Source of the DNA: Orientallactaga sibirica
Lineage: Eukaryota > Chordata > Mammalia > Rodentia > Dipodidae
DNA length: 64,000 nt
Direction of reading: 5' to 3'
NCBI GenBank assembly: GCA_036365145.1
Contig: JAEOAD010001365.1
Span: 5,563,501-5,627,500 of the forward strand
Shown here one piece after another: positions 1 to 11,363 of the stretch. The notes beneath the pieces were generated by a model that saw nothing but the letters and a program-made list of their open reading frames with translations, made no database searches and had not been told where the DNA came from. The translations under genes and the position numbers were made by a program. Each line of letters starts with the position of its first letter. Positions within the stretch are counted from its first letter, which is position 1.

Positions 1-1073
1 CCTATAGCTATAAAATGAACAAGGGAAAAAATAAAGAGAAAGGAAGGAAGAAAGAAAGAAAAAAGAGAGGGGTTGAGAGGAAGGGAAGGAAGATGGGGAG
101 ACAGAGGGAGGGAGAGAAGGAGGAACGCTCTTAAAAGTATATCAAAGCAAGCTCTTGATTCTGAATGTTGGAGACTTAGTTATTGGAAGTGATTTGACTT
201 TTCTCCCTACTGTTTGTATTTTTTTCACAAAAGAATAAAAATGAAGAACAAATGGGAAGCTTTCAATAACAAGGCAATCAGGAAGACCCCCTGGGGCTAG
301 GAGGAGTCAGAAAGACCCCTGGGGCCTGGACAGGTTGGTGACACAGATCTTCTGGCTTTAATTTTATTAATGGAGACAAGAAGGTCAGTTTCAGATCTGT
401 TCAGTGCTGTGGGGCTCTGGCGTTTTTATGTGTGTTCACCAGCCAAGATAGCCTGCTCAAGCTGAGGAAGAAAGAGCCAACACAGGGCAGTAGAGGACCT
501 GCGGGATCCCCTGGAGGAAAGGCTAAAAACGACTTGGTCGCAGAGAGGCGCAGCGAGCTGTGCATGACAGGCATGGTGGGGATTCTGGGAAGAGGGGACA
601 GCAGTAAAATGGATTAAGGGAAAGGCAGAGGCAGGTCCTGGAGTCACTGGACATCAGGAGTGAGGTGTGCATGGATGGGTTCTGGCCAGGACGAGGCTGG
701 TGTCTCGGTTAGAAGATCCTTCATGCCTACCCAGCCCAGAATCACCACGCAAAATGTCAGCCCAGGACCCAGCCTCCAAGTTTTCAGGAAAAGCTGAAAT
801 CTCTACTTCTATGATACCTGTTCACTTTGCTATATCGGCTGGAATAATTTGTGTAACTAGGTAGGACACAGTAGTGTACAGATATGGGGCTGTGTACACA
901 GAGTTCCAAGGGCACAGGGTCTCTGACCACCTCCCACCTGGAGGGACAATCGTGGGAACCTCTGAGTGGCCCCATCCTTCTGTAACGGAGCACCTTGCTC
1001 TCATGACGACAGACCTAGCCACGTGAGCTCAGGCAAGGCCTTTAAAAGCTCCAAATCTCAGAGTTCCTGAACC
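1..1073. other. Non-genic leader, mostly unique sequence
   Basis: Positions about 40-125 are purine-rich (AAAG/GGAA runs), likely a decayed microsatellite. The rest is unique-looking sequence with short frames on both strands that have no domain character. No repeat family is recognised here. Confidence 0.5.
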
Positions 1074-1078
1074 CAGCT

Positions 1079-1428
1079 TGTGGTGGTTTGATTCAGGTGT
1101 TCTCCATAAACTTAGGTGTTCTGAATGCTTGGTCCCCAGCTGATGGCAACCTGGGAATTAAAACCTCCTGGGAGCAAAGTATTGTTGGGGGTGGGTTTAT
1201 GGGTGTTATAGCCAGTTTCCCCTTGCCAGTATTTGGCACACTCTCCTGTTGCTATTGTCTACCTGATGTTGCTCAGGAGATGATGTCCACTCTCTGCTCA
1301 TGCCATCATTTCCCCCTGCCACCATGGAGCTTCTCCTCGAGTCTGTAAGCCAAAACAAACCTTTTTTTTCCCACAAGCTGCTCTTGGTTGGGAGTTTTCT
1401 GCAAGCATTTCGAACCTGCCTGCAACCG
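1079..1428 (+). repeat. 5' LTR of the MaLR element
   Basis: It begins TGTGGTGG at 1079 and ends near CTGCAACC, about 350 bp. The stretch GTAAGCCAAAACAAACC near 1350 occupies the place of the poly(A) signal seen in the 3' LTR, where it reads AATAAA. The likely primer-binding region follows at about 1429-1450. Confidence 0.85.
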
Positions 1429-2596
1429 TAAAATTTATACTGAGAAGTGGGATTAAACCTGAATGTGTGGCTTTTGGCCTTTAGGAGCTAATTTTTAAGA
1501 AAGGAATGTGGAAGAATTTGAAATTTTGGCCTAAGAGATGCCTTTGTAGCACTGTAAGTATAGTTAAGTGGACTATTCTGGTCAGAGTTGAAAGACCTGA
1601 ATGCAGTAAGAACTGTGGACTGTGAGGTTTGGCTTATGAGGGTGAGAAAGAGCCTGGACTGGGCTAGAAGCAGTTTGTGGGAGAGGCTTGCTGTTATGCC
1701 CATGTCCTGAGAACTTGTGCAGAATTGCATTGTGTAGAAATGGACTGGTGTGAGCACAAGGATATGGCACAGAAGACATGAAATCTTTAGGCTAAAACTG
1801 TTGCCTGTTCAGCTGCAATCATATGAAAGATTACAACCTTTGAGATTGGGCCAGCTGGCCTGCACTGGGACAACAGGAAGAATGCAGACTCTTTTGAAGG
1901 GGCCTGAATGCTGAAGGAGTGTCCTGTTCTTCAAAGTCTGCTTTATCCCCCCCTGGATTGACAAACTGACACCCCAACTGGTATTATATAGTATAACAAA
2001 TGCCACAATGAGAGGGTCATTGAGTTTGCAACACAGTTTTGTATTTTGGAAATGGCCATGGGCATTTTGAAGCAGGTTGTTGGATTACCTATGTGGAGAC
2101 CCAATGGAGCCATGAGGATGAACCATAGGTTGCAGTGGAGACACAGTGGTGATGCCAGGACCATGAGATGGCTGCCAAGGAGAGCTGCCGGCACTGGGTG
2201 AAATTTTCTGGGACTGTGAGTAGCCTAGCTGGAGGGGCGGAATTGGAACTCCAGACACTTGTTGCTGGTTAGAATTATCAGACTTAGAGAATTGTCACTG
2301 ACTAGAGTTGTTGGACTTGGAACTACAGTTTGATGTTTGCCCTGTTTAAATCTTGTATTTGTTGAATATTTCTTTCCTATGTGCAATGACATCTTTTACA
2401 GTGTGAATGTTTATTATATGCCATTATGGGTTTTTAGGGTTTTATGGAATTATGGTTCCATTAAAAGACCTTGGACTGTGGGGATGTTTGAACGTTATTG
2501 GAACTGATAAAAAACTATGGGGATTTTCAAAGTTGGATGGATGCATTGTATTTTGCATCATGTATGATTATCAGTTTATGGAGGCCAGGGGCAGAA

Positions 2597-2929
2597 TGTG
2601 CTGGTTTGATTCAAGTGTCCCCCATAAACTTAGGTGTTCTGGATGCTTGGTCTCCAGTTGATGGCAATCTGGGAATTAAGACCTCCTGGAGGTGGTGTAT
2701 TGTTGGGGCCAGGCTTATGGGCATTATAGCCAGCTTTTTGCTCTCTCTTCTGTTGTTGTTGTCCACCTGATGTTGGCCAGGAGGTGATGTCCACCCTCTG
2801 CTCATACCATCATTTTCCCCTGCCATCATGGAGCTTCCACTTGAGTCTGTAAGCCAAAATAAAACCTTTTCCCCAGAAGCTGCTCTTGGTCAGGTGTTTT
2901 CTGCCAGCACTGTAAACCTGACTGCAACA
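2597..2929 (+). repeat. 3' LTR of the MaLR element
   Basis: It starts TGTGCTGG right after the polypurine tract and ends CTGCAACA at 2929, followed by target duplication CAGCT. AATAAA lies near 2857-2863, giving the expected polyadenylation site. It matches the 5' LTR with scattered substitutions and small indels. Confidence 0.88.
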
Positions 2930-2934
2930 CAGCT

Positions 2935-3382
2935 CATGGGCACAGGGAAGATTAAGCAATGTTGCATTAGCATAAGAAAGCATCCGGGTCCTGTGACATT
3001 CTGCACACACACACAGTGAGTATGTGTGACCCTGCTCTCATGTTGGACACTGAGTTTTTTTTTTTTTTTAAGCCCAGGGACAATGTCAAATTCTTTCAGC
3101 ATCCCTGGGTTTTCACCCCAAACAGAAATGTGTTCCTGAGGGATCTTTTTTTAATAGCTCAAAGCATGCAAGGACCAGCCTTGCTAAGGTTCAGAGTCCA
3201 CTGAGAGACATAGTGGGGACTCTGTTGCCCAGAAGCTCCTTTGACCACCTGTCACCAGGTGGATGCCCTGAGGAATGAGTTGCCTCTGTGCCTCACTTCT
3301 CATCCCTGAAACGCTATTTGGGACCTCTACCTATGGCTCTTCTTACCTGGCTGAGACCATACCATAAAAAGGGAGTGGTCCT
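2935..3382. other. Spacer, no gene
   Basis: Unique-looking sequence with a T9-12 run near 3056-3069. No transposon family or coding signal is recognised. Confidence 0.5.
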
Positions 3383-3546
3383 GGGGCTGGGGAGATGACT
3401 CAGCAATTAAAAGTATTTGTTTACAAAGCCTGTTTGCCTGCGTTCAATTCTCCATTCCCTAACTACCCATGTAAACCTGAATGTGCATTTGTTTGCAACA
3501 GCAAGAGACAAGAGAACTTGGCACCTCCCTCCCCGCACTGTGCGCA

Positions 3547-3598
<52 letters not shown>

Positions 3599-3635
3599 TG
3601 CACTTAAATAAACAAATATTTGTTTAAAAATAAGA
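3383..3635 (+). mobile_element. DIP-like SINE, diverged
   Basis: The tRNA-like head (GGGGCTGGGGAGATGACTCAG) and the body words 'catgtaaacctgaatgtgca' are recognisable. The tail has a (CA)14-15 run at 3555-3584, a (GA)n run to 3598, then A/T-rich sequence. Substitutions in the A box suggest an old copy. Confidence 0.8.
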
Positions 3636-4149
3636 AAAGACAATGGAATGACCTCAAAGGAGACTGCAGTGGCTAGAGGCTTACAGGCTTACAAATGACG
3701 CTGCTAGAGAGACAACGGAGGGTTTGGGGGAAGAGACAGTCTTTGCTCTCAAGTGGCTGAAGGGTGTGTGCACAGAGCTGAACGAAGACCAACGAGTTGT
3801 GCCTACCAGAGTGGAGCCTGAGAAATGGGCCTTCTTGCAAGGACAAGGCTCTTACAGGAATATCAGCCCCATGCAGTGGAATCTGACCACATGCGCTATG
3901 TAAAGGTCTCTTCTAACCTAGGCTTCTGGAACCTTCCAGCAACCACACATCACAGCCATCCCTTCATGTCACGGGCTGAGGATTCTTCTACAATCAAGAC
4001 GCAGCATCCTGTTCCTTAAGTATACTGTTCTCGGGTCAGGTGAAGATCAGGTGCATGTGTGGACAGTCCCTCATCCCTCCCTCACTCACCCACCGCAGGC
4101 ACTGCCCGGATAGCCTGTGGCACCGCCAGAACGATTAACAACCCTGGCA
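3636..4149. other. Spacer, no gene
   Basis: Unique-looking, balanced composition. Short frames only. Nothing recognised. Confidence 0.45.
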
Positions 4150-4850
4150 CCTAGATGGAGCAGCCATGGTAGGTTTTTCCTATTCTCCAATCCAATAAAT
4201 TAATCCCCTAATGCATAATTAACTGGAAGTTGAAAGGTGAAGCTGAACTTGACCAATTTACTGTTCGGGAGCTGGTTGGGTTCAGATCATGTGATTTTTA
4301 CTCCTTTCCGTGTGACCAGGTGATGGGGGAGCAGGAAGGGGAGAGGAAAGCGCACAGATTAATTTCGTTCCTTAACCTCCTAATGCGCCTGCTTGCTTGC
4401 ATCGTGTTGTAGACAGCAGATCATCACATGATTTATGGCACTGACCGCTGCCTGCATCTCTCAGGCTAATGACACACACACTGGAGTCATTGATTTGTAT
4501 GAGTAGCCCCCACTCTTCATTTATCACAATTTAATGTAAGAGTTTGCAATGCAGAAAAAAAAATTCACATGGGAAACACGGACCCATAGGCCCAGCCGCT
4601 AACCAGTTATGAATCATTTGCTGCCTTTTAATAGATAGACTGTTCTGTTCTAGAAAATGCCCCATAAGGTCATCTTCTTCTCCTAGCCATCCCGACAATT
4701 AAAGTCCCCAAGAAGTTGTTTGAAGATGCATGACCCTCTCGCACCTTTGTTAGCTCACCCTCGCTTGTAATGCACGTTATCGATTTGCGTCTGAACTCTC
4801 TGGAACCCTTCATAGGTCATAACCCATGGAAGTTTCCTAGGGCCAAGGCT
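4150..4850. promoter_or_regulatory. Candidate conserved noncoding element (enhancer-like), AT-rich
   Basis: A repeat-free block rich in TAAT/ATTA words: around 4190-4225 several homeodomain-type cores are packed together (CCAATAAATTAATCCCC, CTAATGCATAATTAAC). Further cores are near 4360 and 4530. CATGTG/CACATG-type E-box words occur near 4287 and 4425. There is no microsatellite, SINE or LTR in 700 bp, unusual for this window. Conservation is inferred from composition only. Confidence 0.4.
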
Positions 4851-4979
4851 GGATAAAGGAGCTCCTGAGATGGGCCAGCCAGGCCACAAGTGGGCATAGG
4901 GCATGGCCCCTTCCCCACACAAACAAGGTGTGTAGCTCTAGAAAGCCACAGAACCCCCTGCACAGTATTTTGAAGTAGA

Positions 4980-5112
4980 GGCCTTATGCCCGTAATCCCA
5001 GCACTGGGAAAGCTGAGGTAGAAAGATAGTTGTGAATCTGAGGTTGGCTTGGACGACAGAGTGAGTTCCAGGTCAGCCTGGGCTAGAGTGAGACCCTACC
5101 TCAATAAAAAAG
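4980..5112 (+). mobile_element. B1-like SINE (7SL-derived)
   Basis: Order of blocks is that of a B1 monomer: 'taatcccagcactggg', 'aggtcagcctgggctagagtgagaccctacctc', then a short A-rich end. The 5' part is diverged or truncated. Confidence 0.85.
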
Positions 5113-5334
5113 TATATCCTCTAATGCCTCACTTTCAAAAGTGATTCTAATGTAATAATTTGGACAGTTCAGAAGAGAAACAGAAGATTATCAAATAGCA
5201 ACCTTGAACATCTGTGTTTCCCTTGCAGGGACACCCTCGACATACAGAATCTAGCACACTTCCCAGAAGGGACACACTTACCCCCGCTGTAAGGAGACAT
5301 AGGACTTAAAACACACAGAGCCAGAACCAGGTGG

Positions 5335-5760
5335 CTCGGTCCTTTCTCTGTTGCTGTGACAAATAACAAATATCACTTCTGGGTATTTATTTGGGTTCAT
5401 GATTCTAAAGACTGGGAAGACGGCAATCCAAGATGGCGTGGTTGTGTCTGGTAAGGTCCATCCTGCTTGTACTCTGAAGAGTACTGAGGGGGGCGGGGTT
5501 ACAGGCATCACATGGTAAGGGGAACACATCCAAAAGACAAAACCAAGCTAGCTTTTATCATAGATTCACCCTCACAATAGCCCATTAGTCATGAAGCTGT
5601 GAATGGATTACTCCATTCAGGAGGACAGATCGTTCGTGACCTCATTACTTCAAAGGGTCCATCTGATCCCACCTGGCCCCCACCTCTTATTATGGCACAA
5701 TGAGGATTAAACTTCAACATGTGTTTGGGGGGCAGCATTGGAAGCATGGCACCATGTTGC
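5335..5760 (-). mobile_element. Old MaLR-type LTR (MLT1/MST-like), reverse orientation
   Basis: Read on the + strand it starts near 'ctgttgctgtgacaaataac' and ends with 'gaggattaaacttcaacatg' and 'tttggggggcagcattgg'. These correspond to the reversed start of MST/MLT1 LTRs (tgtttgaatg.., cccccaaa.., catgttgaag). Ends are imprecise and no target duplication was seen. Confidence 0.6.
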
Positions 5761-6105
5761 ATAAGGAAATGGAAAACATATTTCTCTCAAAATAAAATAT
5801 AAGAATGTGTATGAAAGAAATGTGTATCTGCCTAACCGTGAGCCATGCTTGATTATGGAGGCGTGACCTCTAACCTGGGGGGTTTCTGGAGTTTTATAAA
5901 GCAGGTCACACCTGCTGGGTGATGTGGGTACTTGGCGACCAGAGCAAGTAGGACCTAGGAGCCCAAGGGCTGGGGAGTGATGCCAACCTTGGTTGAGGAT
6001 CAGAAAGTGCAGTGTGCCTATGTCTCCTAATTTTTCTTGAGAAATAGTAACAATAAATAAAAAATCTTTACAATGGGAAATCATATTGTTCAGTTGTTGT
6101 GGCTG
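5761..6105. other. Spacer, possible older retroelement fragment
   Basis: A 134-codon frame on the minus strand (5707-6111) crosses into the flanking LTR and has no domain features, so I do not call it a gene. AATAAATAAAA near 6050-6063 hints at a decayed retroelement end. Confidence 0.35.
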
Positions 6106-6530
6106 TGACAAAATGCCTAGGGAAATCAGTTCAAAGAAGATTTACTGTGGCTCATGGTTTCAGAGGACTCAATCCACAGCCTCTTGGCTCTGTGTTTCAG
6201 GGTTAGCGGGGAGGCGGGCTGTTGTGGGTGTTGGAGCAAAGCTGCTCACCCTCTGACATCTGGAAAGCAGAGACAGAGAGGATGGGTCTGAGGCTCAGGT
6301 CTACCCCTCACAGACACGCCTCTGGTGATTGACCTCCTCCCACCACACCACGCCCCTACATCTCACCGGCCCTCAGTAATGCATCAGCTTTGAAATCCAT
6401 CCATGGATTAACCCACTGATGAGGCCAGAGCCTTCATGATCCTGTCACCTCCCAAAATGTGTCACCTGCCAACCACAGAGCCTTATGGGTACATTTCAGA
6501 TGCAAGCCATAGCAGAAACATTTTCTTGTC
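6106..6530 (-). mobile_element. Rodent LTR-like repeat, reverse orientation
   Basis: Begins 'gctgtgacaaaatgcctag' and contains the reversed polyadenylation region 'agatttactgtggctcatgg'. The same layout recurs at 41110, 44880, 55385 and 56205. The family is probably MaLR/ERVL; the exact subfamily cannot be named by eye. Confidence 0.55.
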
Positions 6531-6806
6531 ACAATAATGCAAAGGACTCAGCTGAGCCCAAAGTAAACACCAGGGCACCCGTTGCTGACTGGTACAACCT
6601 GGTCTGGTAATGAGCACACGTTAACTACATAGTTCACCAAGCCTTCCTCTTCCCTAGGGAGATCGCACCAGCACAGCCAGGAGGGACTGGGCTGCAGACC
6701 GAAGAGCACCTCGGAAGTGGTATGTTACTGGCATTGATGATAGGAGGATTCTTGTGTATCCCAGCCTAAGTGGGGGGTCAGCACAATATCAAAATTAAGG
6801 ATTCTT

Positions 6807-7014
6807 GGGGCTGGAGAGATGACTCGGCAGTGAAGGTGCTTGCTTGCAAAGCCTAATGACCCCCATTCAATTCCCTAGTACCCACATAAAGCCAGATGCA
6901 CATGTGTCTGGAGCTTGTTTGTAGGGGCTGGAGATCCTGGAGTACCCATTCTCTCTGTCTCTCTCTCTCTCTGTGTGTGCTTGCAAATAAACAAATAAAA
7001 ATATTTCTTAAAAT
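6807..7014 (+). mobile_element. DIP-like SINE
   Basis: Head GGGGCTGGAGAGATGACTCGG, body 'agccagatgcacatgtgtctggagcttg', (CT)n near 6953-6972, and an AAATAAACAAATAAAA tail. A B1 copy sits directly behind it. Confidence 0.88.
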
Positions 7015-7176
7015 ACCAGAATTCCCCCAGCACTCGGGAGGCAGAGGTAGGAGGATCGCTGTGAGTTCAAGGCACCCTGAGAATACAGAGTGAATTCCAG
7101 GTTAGCCTGAGCTAGAGTGAGACTCTACCTCAAAAAAACAAAAGCAAAAAAAAAAAACAAAAAAACCAGAATTCCC
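7015..7176 (+). mobile_element. 5'-truncated B1-like SINE with 12-bp target duplication
   Basis: The B1 body starts at 'ccagcactcgggaggcagag' and ends in an A-rich tail to 7164. ACCAGAATTCCC is found at 7015-7026 and again at 7165-7176, an exact target duplication that proves retroposition. Confidence 0.92.
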
Positions 7177-7904
7177 AAGTTAGAAGGTCAAGTTGTGGAG
7201 CAAAGGGGAAACAGTTTGCTATTCTCTGTTTGTTTTTTTTTTTTTTTTCTAAATTGACGGGCATAAAATGTCACTTATGCTACCTGGTCTTCTGTACAGT
7301 ATAGTGTCTGTCATGAACCGTTCCGGAATTCTGAAGATGTTAAGAGGGTCTTATGGTGCATGTGAAGGAGGGAGGGAGAGAGAGAAAGAAGAGAAGAGAG
7401 GAGAAAAAGAAGAGAAGAGGTGAGGAGTTCTCTAATGACCTGAGTAATACGAGGAACACAAAATCCCAAGCGATAAGTTTCTGTGCAGATGGAGCAGCAG
7501 GGAACCTCATTCCTGAGGCAGGAAGGAGATACACAGCTGGGGAAACCCTGAGTCCAGTGTGCTCTGAGGAAACTTCTCTCATCTGAAGTCAAACCTCTGG
7601 TTCCTTAAGCTTCCTTGAGATCAGAGCCAGGAGGAGTAGTAGGGAAGTAAAAGACGTGGTCATGCACACAGCCAGGGTGACCTCCCACGCAATGCATCCT
7701 GGGCCTGATGGTTGACAGAGGCTAGACTCTGCCCAGCAGGAACTCACAGCCTGCCATGTTGATTGCATTGAGAGTTAATCCAGGAGGAGAGTGAAGTGGA
7801 CTTCCGGGTTTATCTATGAGGGTGTGACCTTTCTCATGCAGTGACCTGTCGAGAAGCAATTTTATTTTATTTTATTTTTTTTATTGACAACTTCTATACT
7901 TACG
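7177..7904. other. Spacer with purine tract
   Basis: Contains a T-rich run near 7230-7249 and an imperfect GGGAGAGA/AGAAGAG purine tract at about 7365-7420. Frames on both strands across that tract are low-complexity artefacts. No gene. Confidence 0.5.
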
Positions 7905-8215
7905 AACAAAAAGCACATGATTTTAAGGAGGAAAGGTTTCTTCTGGCTTCAGGTCAAGAGGACACAGCCCATCATGGTGGGGAAGGCACTGTGGTAGGAG
8001 AGTGAGCCCACTGGTCACACTGCATCCACAATCAGGAGACCAAGGACAGACAGGAAGTGCAGCCAGGCTAAGAAACTTCCGTGATCCACTTCCTCCAGCT
8101 AGGTCCCGCTTCAAGTCTTGCCACCAGCTAGGGACCCACTGTTCAAACACATGATGCTGGGGACCATTTCTCATTCAGGGTGTTTCCAGCGAGACCATGG
8201 AAATCTCTGATGAAA
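7905..8215 (-). mobile_element. LTR-like repeat, reverse orientation
   Basis: The words 'aggaaaggtttcttctggctt', 'cagcccatcatggtggggaa', 'cacttcctccagctaggtccc' and 'gttcaaacacatgatgctggggaccatttc' follow the order seen in the copy at 56205-56575. Probably one rodent LTR family. Confidence 0.6.
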
Positions 8216-8229
8216 TCGATGGCTTCATC

Positions 8230-8475
8230 TCACGATAGATCCGTGTGACAGGATCTTGGAAAGTGGTGAAAGTTAGGAGTTGTAGCCTGCATGGAGGAAA
8301 TAAGAGAGCAAGGACATACCACTTCCTGGCCACCATGATGTGAGCCGCTCTGCTCAGCCAGACCCTCCCCGCTGCAACAGCCTGATACCTCCAAACCCAG
8401 GTGCAAAGTAGAGCTTGCTTCCTTTAGTTTGGGTCTGTCCGTCAGGCCTTTTGTCACTGCAGTGAGGGAAGTTAC
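8230..8475 (+). mobile_element. LTR-like 3' end, forward orientation
   Basis: Contains 'tggccaccatgatgtgagcc' and, near the end, 'ttttgtcactgcagtgaggga', resembling the U5 end of rodent LTRs that finish 'ggtcacagcaatgag'. Diverged; the boundary with the preceding reverse-oriented repeat is unclear. Confidence 0.4.
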
Positions 8476-8489
8476 TACGATGTGGGTCA

Positions 8490-9789
8490 ATAGGATGCGC
8501 TGGGAGGTCTCTGAAGGAGAAGCACCAGGGGCCTCAGGAAACCTGTGAGCGTGGGAAGTCTACACTGTGCCTGAGGGAAACAGAAGAAACTGCCGAGGGT
8601 GGGAACCACACATCCCTGTGCACAGGACTTTGAAAGCCTGGGAGTCAGATGAGCTGTGGGGTGTGGCTGGACTGCCAGCGGGATGCACTTGGCAGGAGGC
8701 CAGAAGGAAATGGGACTACTCCAACAGAAGGCCCTCAGCCAGCACAGCTCAGTTCCCCAGGGATGGGCTAATAGCCATATGGCCATTGGTTTCAAGGGCA
8801 GCCTGGAATCCCCAAAGAGCATTTGTTGAAGGCCAAGCCCCAGGAGTTCCTTCATCAACTGGCCTTTGACCAGGAATCTGGCCACATCACCATCCCCAAC
8901 AATATAGACATTAGGCTAGCATCCTGAAGGCGTTCAAACGCGCACCGGCCCGCGGTGGACCGTGGCCCATACGCCAGGCCCGTATTCCTGTTGCTTGTCC
9001 AGTGGAGTGAGAGCTCATCTGCAGGTTGCTGTGGCCTTGCAGTGCTCCACCACCGTCTTCAGACCAAAGGCTGTGCTCCCCGCTTCTAGTGGACTCCTTG
9101 GGTGCAGAACAAGGGGTTGCACTGAGCCTCCCTCAGGCTGGTCACTGCACGGGGCAGACTCAGTTAATCTTACCACCCCTGCATGGTCTCAGAAAGCCAA
9201 GAAGCCTGCTCCAGTTTCGCAGTTGCTAGGCAATGAGGCCAAATTTGTAGTATGCGTGCCTTTAGGGGTGCACAGGTGGCTTTAGGTGTCACAAGCTCAT
9301 CCTTGGTCATCGTTTTGGAAGCGGAGCCCAAGACCAGAGCTCCAAGCTCTGTGAGTTGCTTGCTAGGAAGCCATCCCAGGGGACAGGGCAAAGCATAAGG
9401 GAATGAAATGGTTAAAAAAAATAAATAAAAGCTGGTCTAAGAGTTCCACCAAGGTGTCCTGGGCCGGGAAGCAAGGACCTGGTAGAGCAACCAACAGGTG
9501 AAGGACATGAGGGATGAACCCAAGACTTAAGGCAGAGGCACAACACAGCAAACACATCAACTTCCCATGACATGGGATAATGGCTTGTTCCACTTTTGTT
9601 TGTTTGTTTGTTTGTTTTTGTTTGGTTTGGTTTTTAATCTAGTCGTGAGGTTCTTTGGTAAAAGGAACCCAGCTCTGACTCCAACTTAGGAAACTGAGTT
9701 TGTTTACATTTCACAAACACTCTTTATTGGATTATTTTATTATTTGTTCCTTTCTCTCAAATGATCGGACTTCTTTCTTTTTCTTTCTT
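8490..9789. other. 1.3-kb spacer, no gene recognised
   Basis: GC-richer than its surroundings, with frames up to 132 codons on the minus strand (8487-8885). None shows a domain, a signal peptide or splice-site context I can support. A (GTTT)n run lies at about 9597-9632. Confidence 0.45.
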
Positions 9790-9968
9790 TCTTTTTTTTT
9801 TTTTTTGGTTTTTTCATTTTTCGGTTTTTCAAGGTAGGGTCTCACTCTTGCCCAGACTGACCTGGGATTCACTATGTAATCTCAGGGTGGCCTTGAACTC
9901 ATGGCGATCCTCCTACCTTTCCCTCCCGAATGCTGGGATTAAAGGCGTGCGCCACCATGCCTGGCTAT
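9790..9968 (-). mobile_element. B1-like SINE
   Basis: Reverse B1: a long T-run (reversed A tail) followed by 'gtagggtctcactcttgccc', 'ccttgaactcatggcgatcc' and 'gctgggattaaaggcgtgcg'. It is near full length. A separate A21-23 run follows at about 9982-10004. Confidence 0.9.
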
Positions 9969-9971
9969 TTG

Positions 9972-10708
9972 TTTCTTTCATTAAAAAAAAAAAAAAAAAA
10001 AAAAAGACTTGTGTGTTTAAGAGAGGCAAGAGGAATTAATGACAATGTGAATGGTGGAAAAAGTGGCCAAAGATGAGGGGAGCATTAGCAGGGTGACTTG
10101 GGTGACCAGAAGGCAAAAGCTATGGCTTCATCTAGGCTCTCTGCACCCTGAAGACACATGCACCTCTGCCCACATATGAATCCTGTCTTCTGACATTGCT
10201 ACAGCCTCCCTCAAGGCATGGGATGCTGGGGTAACTGGTGTCACTATGAATAGCAGCTCATAACCATAGGGGAGTCATCTCAATAGCAGAGCAGGTACCT
10301 GGCAGCCTTCACACCTACTGTGTCACCGGGTTCTGCATCTTCTGAGGGAGCGCCTTGGCAGAGAAGGCACGTGTGCTTCATTAGCAGCTAGGAACGGACT
10401 GACTTCACAGTCACAGAGAGGTGGAGAGATGCCAGGCTTGTTGAGTGAGATCCTGCCTGAGGTCGCTAACGGGTCGAGTGATGGTGGCACCCGCTCTGCC
10501 ATTAGCTGATTACCTGACATACGCTGTGATGGACCATCAGAGCCATGAAGGTGGCGCCTCGCTCTGTCTTGTACAGGGACTAGTCACAGTGGGGATACTG
10601 GAAATGCAGGAGCATGAATATCGCCATTTTTTAGAAAGCAATTTCTTCTACTAGACTTACTTGTGAGAATGCCATATGGAGGAGAGTGATTCTCATTCCA
10701 TCCGCTCC
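9972..10708. other. Spacer, no gene
   Basis: Apart from a long A-run at the start, the sequence is unique-looking. Short frames only. Confidence 0.45.
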
Positions 10709-11363
10709 CTTTTGTTGGTTGTTGTTGTTTGTGAAGATGTTGTGATGAAATCCAACATGCTAAACCCCAGGTCCTCACTGTGGATTCTAGACAAGTGCTC
10801 TACCACTGAGCCACGCCCCCAGCCCCTCACTCTGGATTCTAGACAAGCACTCTACCACTGAGCCACACCCCCTCACTGTGGATTCTAGACAAGTGCTCTA
10901 CCGCTGAGCCATGCCCCCAGCCCCTCACTGTGGATTCTAGACAAGTGCTCTACCACTGAGCCACGCCCCAGCCCCTCACTGTGGATTCTAGACAAGTGCT
11001 CTACCACTGAGCCACGCCCCAGCCCCTCACTGTGGATTCTAGACAAGTGCTCTACCACTGAGCCACGCCCCCAGCCCCTCACTGTGGATTCTAGACAAGT
11101 GCTCTACCACTGAGCCACGCCCCCAGCCCCTCACTGTGGATTCTGGACAGGTGCTCTACCACGGAGCCACACTCCCAGCCCCTCACTGTGGATTCTAGAC
11201 AAGTGCTCTACCACTGAGCCACGCCCCAGCCCCTCACTGTGGATTCTAGACAAGTGCTCTACCACTGAGCCACGCCCCCAATCCCTCACTGTGGATTCTG
11301 GACAGGTGCTCTACCACGGAGCCACACTCCCAGCCCCTCACTGTGGATTCTAGACAGGCAGCC
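10709..11363 (-). repeat. Array 1: ID-SINE-derived 51-53-bp tandem repeat, about 12 units, minus strand
   Basis: Reading the minus strand, each unit runs GGGGCTGGGG(G)CGTGGC, TCAGTGGTAGAGCACTTG, TCTAGAATCCACAGTGA. This matches the 5' half of ID/BC1-type tRNA-Ala-derived SINEs (A box TGGCTCAGTGG) and then restarts before the B box. Units span 10774-11363. An AAC-rich stretch (on the minus strand) at about 10709-10732 may be the original SINE tail. Units at 11131 and 11286 share private changes (TGGACAGG, CACGGAGCC), giving a three-unit higher-order period of about 155 bp. A 65-codon frame through the array (10885-11082) exists only because 51 is a multiple of three. Confidence 0.93.

Larger units (their letters stand above)
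1074..2934 (+). mobile_element. Complete MaLR (ERVL-MaLR type) retrotransposon, two LTRs plus internal region
   Basis: Two direct LTR copies (1079 to about 1428, and 2597-2929) share the same start (TGTGGTGGTTTGATTC and TGTGCTGGTTTGATTC) and order of blocks. They flank about 1.17 kb of non-coding internal sequence typical of MaLR elements, ending in a purine tract GAGGCCAGGGGCAGAA just before the 3' LTR. The 5-bp target duplication CAGCT lies at 1074-1078 and 2930-2934. The internal part encodes no gag or pol, as is normal for the non-autonomous MaLR class. The LTRs have visibly diverged, so the insertion is not recent. Confidence 0.9.

Noticed and set aside
10774..11363. Regular direct repeats resembling a CRISPR array
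   Set aside because: Units are contiguous without unique spacers, and the DNA is mammalian.
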